A stretch of 64,000 nucleotides of DNA from Paludisphaera rhizosphaerae (GTDB lineage Bacteria > Planctomycetota > Planctomycetia > Isosphaerales > Isosphaeraceae): contig NZ_JAALCR010000011.1 of NCBI RefSeq assembly GCF_011065895.1, positions 62,001 through 126,000 on the forward strand, in the 5' to 3' direction. Positions 37,477 to 48,277 of this stretch are shown piece by piece; positions within the stretch are counted from its first letter, which is position 1, and each line of letters opens with the position of its first letter. The notes under the pieces are model-generated. The model was not told where the DNA came from, did not search any database, and saw nothing but the letters and a program-made list of their open reading frames with translations. Both the position numbers and the translations under genes were made by a program.

Positions 37477-38636
37477 CCGCGACGCTCGTCGCCTGCCTGC
37501 TCCTGGCGCTCGTCCCCGCCATCCTCTTCGCGATCAACCTCCGCGCGTATCGCCCGCCGCCAGAAGTCGGACCTGATGAGCAAATGCCCGCCGTCTCGGT
37601 TCTCATCCCGGCAAGGAACGAGGAAGCGTCGATCGGGGAAGCCGTCGAGTCCGTGCTGGCGAACCGGGGATGGATCGAAGTGCTGGTGCTCGACGACCGC
37701 TCGGAAGATGCGACGGCCGAGGTCGTCCGCGCAATCGCCGCGCGTGACGATCGCGTCCGGCTGATCCAGGGCGACGGCCCCCCGCCCGGTTGGTGCGGCA
37801 AGCAGCGTTCGTGCTGGCTGCTGGCGAACGAGGCCCAATACGACCTGTTCGTCTTCCTGGACGCCGACGTCCGCCTCGCGCCCAACGCCCTCGCTCGAAT
37901 GGCCCGGTTCATGAACGAAACGGGTGTGGACCTGGCCAGCGGGATCCCGCGGCAGGTGACGGTCGGGCTCATGGAACGGCTGTTGATCCCTCTGATTCAC
38001 TTCGTGATGCTAGGCTTCATGCCGATCCCCAGCATGCGGCGAACGCGGATGCCGTCGCTCTCGGCCGGTTGCGGGCAGCTTTTCATCGCTCGGCGGGAAG
38101 GTTATTTCCAGGCCGGAGGGCATTCGGCGATCCGCGCATCGCTCCACGACGGCATCAAGCTTCCAAGAGCCTTCCGCGCCGCGGGCCTGAGAAACGACCT
38201 GTTCGACGCCACGGACGTCGCCTCGTGCCGGATGTATCGCACGGCGGGCGAGGTCTGGCGGGGGCTCTCCAAGAACGCCGGCGAGGCTCTAGCAGCGCCG
38301 GGATTGATCGTACCGACCTCGGCCATGCTCCTTTGCGGTCAAGTCGCGCCCTTCTTGATGCCGGCGGCGATCCTCGCGGCCTGGCCTCGGGTCTGGACGC
38401 GGGGCGAGATCGCGGCAGCGGTGGTTGCCCTGGCGGCGGCCTGGCTGCCGAGGTTCGCCGCCGTCGCGAGGTTCCGACAGCCGTTCCTCGGCGCCGTGTT
38501 GCATCCGATCGGCGTCGCACTGCTTGTGGCGATCCAGTGGCAGGCGTTCGTCCGCAACGCTCTGGGTCGGCCGATCGAGTGGAAAGGGCGCGGGTATGGA
38601 TCGCCGGGATCGGGGACGCTGTCGGAACAACCCTGA
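37473..38636 (+). CDS. Family 2 glycosyltransferase with membrane helices
   Basis: 387 residues, starting by ATGA overlap. An N-terminal helix (LVACLLLALVPAILFAINL) precedes the GT2 catalytic part: VSVLIPARNEEASIGEAV, VLVLDDRSEDAT, and FLDADVRL with the DxD metal site (Asp130, Asp132). Later come SAGCGQLFIARREGYFQAGG and three or four C-terminal helices (ILAAWPRV...; VVALAAAWLPRF; VLHPIGVALLVAIQW). This layout matches CrtQ-type and hopanoid/carotenoid glycosyltransferases. As last gene of the operon it would add a sugar to the carotenoid product. Confidence 0.9.
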   Translation: MTATLVACLLLALVPAILFAINLRAYRPPPEVGPDEQMPAVSVLIPARNEEASIGEAVESVLANRGWIEVLVLDDRSEDATAEVVRAIAARDDRVRLIQGDGPPPGWCGKQRSCWLLANEAQYDLFVFLDADVRLAPNALARMARFMNETGVDLASGIPRQVTVGLMERLLIPLIHFVMLGFMPIPSMRRTRMPSLSAGCGQLFIARREGYFQAGGHSAIRASLHDGIKLPRAFRAAGLRNDLFDATDVASCRMYRTAGEVWRGLSKNAGEALAAPGLIVPTSAMLLCGQVAPFLMPAAILAAWPRVWTRGEIAAAVVALAAAWLPRFAAVARFRQPFLGAVLHPIGVALLVAIQWQAFVRNALGRPIEWKGRGYGSPGSGTLSEQP

Positions 38637-38638
38637 GC

Positions 38639-39076
38639 TTACGGCCCGGGTGCGAAGACGATCGCCAGCGCCAGGAGCGTCGTGACGAAGAGAATCCCCC
38701 ACGCCTTGACCTGGCTGCTCACCCGGGGAGGGAAGAACGGTTCCTCCTCGGTCATGCTCCGATGGACGACCGCCGGACAGACGTGCCGGCGCGATCGGAG
38801 GATGAAATCGGTCCGGCCGCAGTCCAAACAGTGGTATTGAATCAACATCAACGAGACGAAACCCGCGAACAGGCTGGCCAGGAAGAGGTAGACGTTCCGA
38901 ACCTCCAGCGAATTCCAGAGAAGCGTCCAAACCCCCAGCAGCGCAAGGACTGTCAGCAGCGGGTTGACGACCAGCCGCTGATATAACGCGACGTCCTCCG
39001 CGGCCACCGGTCTCGGCCGAGCCGTCATATCGAGATCGGGATCGAACCGGGCCATGTGCACCTCTGGGGCCTCCAT
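38639..39076 (-). CDS. Small membrane protein with Cys-rich loop
   Basis: 145 residues from MEAPEVHMAR, with GGGAGGG five bases upstream; the open frame extends upstream but its composition changes. Two helices in the middle (LLTVLALLGVWTLLWNSLEV; LASLFAGFVSLMLI) precede a cytoplasmic-type loop YHCLDCGRTDFILRSRRHVC with a CxxC pair and a third Cys, possibly metal- or redox-related. A final helix (AWGILFVTTLLALAIVF) ends the protein. Function unknown. It converges with the glycosyltransferase gene, leaving only two bases, and is divergent from metH. Confidence 0.75.
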   Translation of the reverse strand: MEAPEVHMARFDPDLDMTARPRPVAAEDVALYQRLVVNPLLTVLALLGVWTLLWNSLEVRNVYLFLASLFAGFVSLMLIQYHCLDCGRTDFILRSRRHVCPAVVHRSMTEEEPFFPPRVSSQVKAWGILFVTTLLALAIVFAPGP

Positions 39077-39099
39077 CGGCCCTCCCCTCTCAAGTCCGC

Positions 39100-39129
39100 T
39101 TGACACTCCCGCGCACCGGCCGAGATAAT
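39100..39129 (+). promoter_or_regulatory. Sigma70-type promoter of metH
   Basis: TTGACA at 39100-39105, an 18-base spacer, then GATAAT at 39124-39129. It points toward metH, whose GTG lies about 126 bases downstream. No riboswitch-like fold was recognised in the leader. Confidence 0.65.
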
Positions 39130-39255
39130 TCCCTCTCGAATGGATGAGGCTCGTCGTCCGCCCCCGCCCCAGGGCTCGTCCCCGCTCTCGACCCCGGCCT
39201 CCTCGTCGAAGGGGTCTTCCGGCCGGGCCGCCCGCCGCCGACTGGATCGACCATC

Positions 39256-42972
<3,717 letters not shown>

Positions 42973-43014
42973 TCAACCGCGTTCCAACAGACGCACCGGA
43001 CGACGCTGAAAGTG

Positions 43015-43140
43015 CCCTCTCCCACCGGGAGAGGGTGCCGCGCAGCGGCGGGTGAGGGTCGTGGGATTTCGGTAAGAACCTCGGTCCGGCGAGCCGCAAC
43101 TCCAGGCGTGCCTGCCTCAGCTGTAACCGATTGCTTAATC
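43015..43140. repeat. Palindromic dispersed element, copy 1
   Basis: Core at 43015-43072: CCCTCTCCC-ACC-GGGAGAGGG arm pair, then GCGCAGCGGCGGGTGAGGGTCG and GGATTTCGG. Similarity to the copy at 43832 continues for about 65 more bases (CGGTCCGGCGAG..., ending TGTAACCGATTGCTTAATC). Confidence 0.75.
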
Positions 43141-43157
43141 CTGCAGCGGGGCTGCAG
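43141..43157 (-). terminator. Small hairpin CTGCAGC-GGG-GCTGCAG
   Basis: A seven-base perfect stem with a 3-base loop, three bases downstream of the stop of the leftward Imm26-like gene. There is no U-tract, so termination is tentative. Confidence 0.3.
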
Positions 43158-43159
43158 CG

Positions 43160-43630
43160 CTAGACGTCGACGACTCGGGGACGAAGCGACAACGTCAATC
43201 GACACGGGACGCCAGCGTAATGGGACTTCAGCCGACTTTCGACGTGTTCTGGGTCCCAGACGGCAGCGCATTCCAGGCCCTCGCAGTCTGTTAAAGACCC
43301 AAGCGGCCCGTTGCAGCCATCAAAAGTGATGCGGATGTCCTGAGGTCGAAGAGGATCTTGGTTGTACCGCCAGACCGGCTCCTGCAGCGTTGTTAGAATC
43401 GGCGCGACTCCAATCTTTGGCCAGCGGCCCGTGGAGTGGGCGTACCTCATGACCCAGAGCCGGAACAGAAGCGGTCGACTGACAACGGTCACTGCCGGCA
43501 ATGCGTCCTGGGTCTTGCAGTCGAAGAAGGCGTACTCGGGATCCTCGAGCATCTGAGCGTAGGTGTGGAAGCCATCGCCTAATGGTACTGTCACAACCGC
43601 TCCACGAGTCCATTTCTGACGCTTTCCCAC
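43160..43630 (-). CDS. Imm26-like orphan immunity protein
   Basis: About 156 residues from GTG at 43630 (VGKRQKWTRG), with GGGAG eight bases upstream; the open frame extends to 43732 with a TTG but that part is not family-like. The opening WTRGAVVTVPLGDGFHTYAQ and FFDCKT match Immunity protein 26, a family found next to polymorphic toxins and as orphans. Less GC-rich than its neighbours, with repeat copies on both sides. No toxin gene is adjacent, so this looks like an orphan antidote acquired by transfer. Confidence 0.7.
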   Translation of the reverse strand: MGKRQKWTRGAVVTVPLGDGFHTYAQMLEDPEYAFFDCKTQDALPAVTVVSRPLLFRLWVMRYAHSTGRWPKIGVAPILTTLQEPVWRYNQDPLRPQDIRITFDGCNGPLGSLTDCEGLECAAVWDPEHVESRLKSHYAGVPCRLTLSLRPRVVDV

Positions 43631-43831
43631 CCCGTCGTCTCCCGAGCCGCCTAACTTTGATTGGACAGAATTGGCACCGCCTACAACACCGAGATTTATT
43701 CTATAGCTAGAGCCGGGGATTGGTAGGATCAATGAATAGCGATACTACCTGACGGGTACCATCACACGTGGTAGGGGCGACGCCAAAGGTGTACAGCATG
43801 GATTGTTCGAGCCGAACTACTGGATCGGTAA

Positions 43832-43926
43832 CCCTCACCCGGCACGGGTGAGGGTCGTCGGATTTCGGCAGGCGTATCGGCCCCGCGAGACGCGGATACC
43901 TCTGCTGTTACCGCTTGCTCATCAAT
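43832..43926. repeat. Palindromic dispersed element, copy 2
   Basis: CCCTCACCC-GGCAC-GGGTGAGGGTCGTCGGATTTCGG (43832-43868) followed by a downstream part similar to copy 1 (CGGCCCCGCGAG..., ending TGTTACCGCTTGCTCATCAATC). The first arm is shorter than in copies 1 and 3. Confidence 0.7.
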
Positions 43927-43945
43927 CGAACAAGGTTCAAGTCGC

Positions 43946-44410
43946 TTACCGCCGCAGGGGCTCCGCCTTGACGTAGAGAGCCTCGGGGGGCGTCTTGTAG
44001 TACCTGAACATCGCCGGACAGATCCAGCCCTCCATCGGAGGGTCGTCGAGCTTGTAGTAGTTGCCTTCGGAACTGCCGCGGAGCCAGGTCAGCTTCTTCT
44101 GATGGCCGGGGAACGGTCGCCCGGAGAAGAGCAGTCTGAATCCGTTCTTCGCGTCGTCGACGTCTTTGACGAGGACGTCGATCATCTCCGGAATCCCCGC
44201 GACGAACGGCTCGCGTCGCAAGCCGACGGCCGGATCATCGAAGACCCATGTGCCGTTGTACCAGTACGGGGCGACCACCATGATCGCGTTGCTCGGCGGC
44301 CCGCCCTGGTTGCCGGCCCACGTCATGTAGCCCCAGACCCCAACACCAGCGAGCAGGGCCGAGAGGACGGCCGTCAGCACCGGCCAGCGGACCTTCCAAG
44401 GGGTTGGCAT
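43946..44410 (-). CDS. Membrane-anchored hypothetical protein (DUF6717-like)
   Basis: 154 residues from MPTPWKVRWP, with GGAGG six bases upstream. A single helix (VLTAVLSALLAGVGVWGYM, about 11-29) is followed by a compact domain with IMVVAPYWYNGTWVFDDP, LRREPFVAGIPEMID and NGFRLLFSGRPFPG. I recall the phrase 'PYxYxGxWVFDDPxxGLxxEPFVxG' as a widely distributed uncharacterised family (DUF6717 from memory; to be checked). Function unknown. Possibly faces the periplasm. Confidence 0.7.
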   Translation of the reverse strand: MPTPWKVRWPVLTAVLSALLAGVGVWGYMTWAGNQGGPPSNAIMVVAPYWYNGTWVFDDPAVGLRREPFVAGIPEMIDVLVKDVDDAKNGFRLLFSGRPFPGHQKKLTWLRGSSEGNYYKLDDPPMEGWICPAMFRYYKTPPEALYVKAEPLRR

Positions 44411-44474
44411 CGCGGACCTCCGAAATCGGCCGACTAACGAAAACACTCAGCGAATTCGCACCGCCGAGCCAGCG

Positions 44475-44483
44475 ATCATAACA
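44475..44483 (-). promoter_or_regulatory. Extended -10 promoter TGtTATGAT
   Basis: Read on the - strand, TG-T-TATGAT lies about 65 bases before the start of the DUF6717-like gene. No convincing -35. Confidence 0.35.
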
Positions 44484-44505
44484 CGACACCCGCCGCGACA
44501 TGAGG

Positions 44506-44808
44506 TTAGGAGTCGGCCGCTACAAGGTCGGAGTCGAGCCTCGCCCGATGCCCCTCCGCCCTTCGCCGGAACTTGCTCGCAATCTCCCGATCCCACGCGG
44601 CTCGCTCCTGCCAATAAGCAACGACACCCATCAATTCTTCAGCATCAGCGCGGAGATCGAGAGCCTCTGGGTGTTCCGCAGCCACGCGCACTCTGTGCAC
44701 AGCCACACGAGAGAATTCGTCCGCTTTCGAATCGTTCTTCTCCGCGGCGCATTCGAATTTCGCCGCCAGATGCTCGCACTTGAGGGCGAGCTCCTCCTCG
44801 GTCGGCAT
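44506..44808 (-). CDS. Small helical hypothetical protein
   Basis: 100 residues, with AGAGGT five bases before the ATG. Entirely charged and helical (ALKCEHLAAKFECAAEKND; EEFSRVAVHRVRVAAEHPE-like; YWQERAAWDREIASKFRRRA), predicting a coiled-coil or helical hairpin. No membrane segment or known motif. Function unknown. The SD site supports reality; it could still be a spurious frame. Confidence 0.5.
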   Translation of the reverse strand: MPTEEELALKCEHLAAKFECAAEKNDSKADEFSRVAVHRVRVAAEHPEALDLRADAEELMGVVAYWQERAAWDREIASKFRRRAEGHRARLDSDLVAADS

Positions 44809-44926
44809 CGATACCTCTGGCGGCTTCCCGCCGCCTAATGTTGATTCGATGGAGGCAACCTCTCTCCGTGGGAAAGGGGCTAGGCTCGAAACGGCCGCGA
44901 GTCGAGCTTCCGACCGAGACGGTCGC

Positions 44927-45724
44927 TCAGAAATCGTCGTCGCTCCGCCCCTTCCTGGCCGGGGCGTCCTTCTTCTTGGGCTCGTCGGCCGTACCGTTCG
45001 CGGCGGCGGCGGCGAGCTTCTTGAGGTACTTCTCGGGCGACTCCATAAACTCGTCGCGGCAACCCGAGCAGCAGATGGGGTATGACTTTCCCTGGTAGGT
45101 GAGCGACTGTGTCGCCGCGCCTCCCGTGACGACGCACTTCGCGGCCTGGACGGTCGAGGATCCAGCGGCGAAGGTTTCGCCCTCCTTCGTCAGGCCGACT
45201 TCCAGGAGTCGGGTGGTCGTCGTGCCTCGCGCTGACTTCCGCTCGAAGCTCAGGGTGTAGCGGATGTAGTTGGCGTTGGGGCGGAGTGTCAGCCGGTCGG
45301 GAAACTTGCCCGCCGCGGCGGCTGGCGTCGTCCGGTCGAGCGTCAGCAGTTTGCCCGTGCCGTCGAGGGCCCCCTCGTAGAGAACCTCGCCTCCCTTGTC
45401 GGACTCGATCGGCGAAGCCTTCAGGGCGAACTTCTTGCGGGCCTCGTCGTAGGTCAACGTGGCCGAGCGGATGATCTTCGAGCCCTCGACCTTCACCGCC
45501 ATGCCGGTCGGTTTGCCGCTGGCGAAGGTCCAGGCCCAGGCGTGAGTCTCGGTCCAACCCCGGACGCGCTGGGCTGGGTCCTCCAGCGGGATCGCCTGGC
45601 CCTTCCAACTGCCGACCAGATACTCCAGAGGAGCGAACGGCGGGGGAATCTGCCGGTCGTCGCCGACGGCCGAAGCTGCGACAGGGGCGAGCAGGAGCAA
45701 GGCGAAGAGAGGTCGTCGGCGCAT
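44927..45724 (-). CDS. Exported protein with C-terminal YHS-like domain
   Basis: 265 residues, with GAGGGA before the ATG. Signal peptide at 1-21 (LFALLLLAPVAASAVG). A beta-rich middle (35-190) is unassigned; it starts FAPLEYLVGSWKGQAIPLE, recalling heme-binding/DUF1579-type lipocalin folds ('LxGxWxG'). The C-terminus (about 196-240) has AKCVVTGG, LTYQGKSYPICCSGCRDEF and SPEKYL, the pattern of YHS/TRASH metal-binding domains with Cys residues suited to copper or other soft metals. Lysine-rich tail. A role in metal binding outside the cytoplasm is inferred. Confidence 0.8.
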   Translation of the reverse strand: MRRRPLFALLLLAPVAASAVGDDRQIPPPFAPLEYLVGSWKGQAIPLEDPAQRVRGWTETHAWAWTFASGKPTGMAVKVEGSKIIRSATLTYDEARKKFALKASPIESDKGGEVLYEGALDGTGKLLTLDRTTPAAAAGKFPDRLTLRPNANYIRYTLSFERKSARGTTTTRLLEVGLTKEGETFAAGSSTVQAAKCVVTGGAATQSLTYQGKSYPICCSGCRDEFMESPEKYLKKLAAAAANGTADEPKKKDAPARKGRSDDDF

Positions 45725-45853
45725 CGTTCGTCCCTCGGTCGGTCTGGGAGACCGTCCTGGAGGCTACAGAGCGACCTTTCCGAACGGACGTCTTCCCCCC
45801 GGGGAAGCAGTCATGGCGGCACAACCTGTCGACTACGCTCGGCTGCTAAGGCC

Positions 45854-45912
45854 CCCTCTCCCGCCGGGAGAGGGCAGCCGCGCAGCGGCGGGTGAGGGTC
45901 GTCGGATTTCGG
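45854..45912. repeat. Palindromic dispersed element, copy 3
   Basis: CCCTCTCCCGCCGGGAGAGGG, then GCCGCGCAGCGGCGGGTGAGGG, TCGTCGGATTTCGG; nearly identical in order to copy 1. Non-coding. Confidence 0.75.
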
Positions 45913-45959
45913 AGGGCACATCGGTCGCGCAGGCCATAGATCGAGGCTATGCCTACAGT

Positions 45960-46010
45960 CCGACGACCCTCACCCGGCCCTTCGGGCCACCCTCTCCCGG
46001 TGGGAGAGGG
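45960..46010. repeat. Palindromic dispersed element, copy 4 (inverted)
   Basis: CCGACGACCCTCACCCGGCCC...CCCTCTCCCGGTGGGAGAGGG: the same element in opposite orientation, 48 bases from copy 3, making a large inverted pair that could form a long hairpin. Confidence 0.75.
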
Positions 46011-46135
46011 GACTTGAATGCGGCCGGCTATCGGGAGATCACCCTCATTGAAGACGTTGTGAAGCCATCACTGCTTCTCAAAGCGGGAGGGCCGTTATGA
46101 ACAGGTCGCCCGCCTCCTTCCGGAACGGGCTCTGA

Positions 46136-48109
46136 CTACTGCGGCTTTGCTTCCTTCCGTTCCTCCCCGCGACGACGATTGCCGAGGAGACCTCCGAGAT
46201 TCTGGAGGCCCGGCCGGGGTTCCGGCCGCATCGCTCGGCGGTCGAGGCGGACGCCCACCGGGACGTCCACGTCGATGTAGCCGATCATCATCTCTTCAAA
46301 AGTCTGCTGTCCCCAGCGCACGGTCTTGGTCGGGTCGGGGTTCGCGGGGTTGTCGGCCGAGTTGTCGAAGTGGGCCAGGCAGTCGATCACGGTCCCCTTC
46401 GGCAGAGTCATCGGCTCCTTCAAAGTATAGTAGCTCTGCCAACCGAAATCATAAGCCGGAACCGACAAAGCGACTTCCGGCTTGCCGCCGGGCTTGGTGA
46501 TCGTGTACTGGAAGTCCTTGCCCCGAACGTGCATGTGGGGCATGAACGCGAGCAGCCGCATCTCCGCGGGGACGTTCATCGAGGCCGATACCGGGACATT
46601 CGGATTCCCCGGCGGAATGATAAAGCCGGCCTCGGCGATCGGCAGAGTCAAGGCTTCGCGGGTCACTTCCCCCTTGGCGAAGATCAGCCCCAGCTTGGAG
46701 CGGTCCTCGCGGAGCTTGCCGTTGGGCGTGTAGTGAATCTCGAACAGCAGGTCGGAGCCGGCGGGGATCTTCTTGGCCGTCCCCTGGGCGTAGACCGAGG
46801 GCATGTCCCCCGGCGCGTAGCCGCAGAGGTGAGCGCCCCCCAGCCCCTGGCGACTCTTCCCGGTGTGATCGTCGACGTAGACGATGATGTGGTGGACGAC
46901 GGTGCGGTCGCCGGGCATCGCCTCGGCCGCGCTGACCCAGACGTCCTCCTTGAAGTTCGAGGGGACCTTGACCCGGACGTAGTCGAGCACGCCCTGCGCC
47001 GGGACGACGTTCGCCTCGGGAATCTCGAAAACGACGTCGGGTTTGCCGATCGTCCAGCCTTCGGGGAAGGTCTTCGGCGACGGGACCTTGGCGGCGTCTC
47101 CCAACGGCGTCCCCTGGTCGACCCAGGCCAGGATCTTCGCCCGCTCTTCGGCGGATAGGCTGCGGTCGTTGGAGAAGACGCCGTGACGCGGGTCGGCGTG
47201 CCAGGGGGGCATCCGGCGGTCGTCGACGACCTCCCGGATCATCGCCGAGTGCTTCCGGGCCTCGTCGTACGTCAACAACGAGAACGGGGCGACCTGCCCC
47301 GGCCGATGGCACGACTGGCATTTCTCCTGGATGATCGCCGCAGCGCCCGAGGCGTACGTGACCGATCCGACATCGGCGACCTTGGGATCCATCGCCTCGC
47401 GGGCGGCGCGAATCTCGGCCGACGGGGCGCGGACGCGCGGAGGCTCCGGCTTCGAAGCGGTCTGGGTCGATTCGGCTCGCTCGATCAGGCAGCCGGCGAC
47501 CTCGGTCGCCTTGACCTCGACCGCCTTGCGGGCGAGCACGGCGTCGATGGCCTCTTTGAGGTAACTCCGTGTCGGGGCAGGCTTCCGCGAGCCCACGGAA
47601 TACTGATCGTCGATCGCCCCTCGGTAGCGGATCCGGGCCGTTCCGTCGAGCATCAGGACCTCGGGCGTGCGTTCGGCCATCACGGAGTCGGCCACGACGT
47701 TGCCGCGGTCGCGGAGCACGGGGAAATCGACCTTGAACTCGCGAGCGTGGGCGGCGATCTCGTCGTCGGAGTCGCCGGCGTTGGCGTTGATCGCCAGGAA
47801 GACGATCCCCTTCGACGCATATTCGCGGTTCATCTCGACGAGCGTCGGCAGATAGAGATCGCCGACGGGGCACTGCGTCCCCGTGAAGACGATCACGACC
47901 CCCGCCTTGCCGGCGAACCCGTATAGGCGGACGTCGCGCTTGGAAAGGACGTCCGGCAGCGTGAAGTCCCCGATCCGACGGCCGACCATACGGTCGACGG
48001 CCGAAGCCTTTGGGGCGTCCTCGAAGGCGAGGCAATCTGGCGCCCCGCCGACGGCGGCGCAGGCGATTGCGATCGGCATCCACGCCCAAAACCATGCGTA
48101 TCGCTGCAT
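46136..48109 (-). CDS. Exported redoxin / cytochrome c / copper-monooxygenase-like fusion
   Basis: 657 residues from ATG 48109 (a TTG two codons earlier is possible), with GGGGG six bases upstream. Signal peptide 1-28. A thioredoxin-like redoxin domain (about 40-195) contains VVIVFTGTQCPVGDLYLP with one conserved Cys rather than CxxC. A cytochrome c site CQSCHRPGQ lies at about 260, with MPPW as a likely Met ligand. The C-terminal 300 residues carry HHIIVYVDD, LLFEIHYTPNG and FMPHMHVRGKDF, the His pairs of type-2 copper monooxygenase (DBM/PHM) folds. Planctomycetes and Acidobacteria often have this trio; the substrate is unknown. Confidence 0.88.
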   Translation of the reverse strand: MQRYAWFWAWMPIAIACAAVGGAPDCLAFEDAPKASAVDRMVGRRIGDFTLPDVLSKRDVRLYGFAGKAGVVIVFTGTQCPVGDLYLPTLVEMNREYASKGIVFLAINANAGDSDDEIAAHAREFKVDFPVLRDRGNVVADSVMAERTPEVLMLDGTARIRYRGAIDDQYSVGSRKPAPTRSYLKEAIDAVLARKAVEVKATEVAGCLIERAESTQTASKPEPPRVRAPSAEIRAAREAMDPKVADVGSVTYASGAAAIIQEKCQSCHRPGQVAPFSLLTYDEARKHSAMIREVVDDRRMPPWHADPRHGVFSNDRSLSAEERAKILAWVDQGTPLGDAAKVPSPKTFPEGWTIGKPDVVFEIPEANVVPAQGVLDYVRVKVPSNFKEDVWVSAAEAMPGDRTVVHHIIVYVDDHTGKSRQGLGGAHLCGYAPGDMPSVYAQGTAKKIPAGSDLLFEIHYTPNGKLREDRSKLGLIFAKGEVTREALTLPIAEAGFIIPPGNPNVPVSASMNVPAEMRLLAFMPHMHVRGKDFQYTITKPGGKPEVALSVPAYDFGWQSYYTLKEPMTLPKGTVIDCLAHFDNSADNPANPDPTKTVRWGQQTFEEMMIGYIDVDVPVGVRLDRRAMRPEPRPGLQNLGGLLGNRRRGEERKEAKPQ

Positions 48110-48277
48110 CGACAACCCCCAGGCTGCGTCGCCACTGGGCCCTGATTCTCACACCTGGAATTCAGGATAGCCCGAAGCGCCCTTGTACGAAATCGGAATT
48201 CCCCTATAGATGCACGTCGACGCGCGCACGCGGAAGGAACCGCGGAACGCCCCCTTCGTCAAGCCGAGCCGAGCCGG

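Noticed and set aside
39130-39255. Possible cobalamin riboswitch in the metH leader
   Set aside because: No B12-box-like sequence or plausible fold is seen in only 126 bases.
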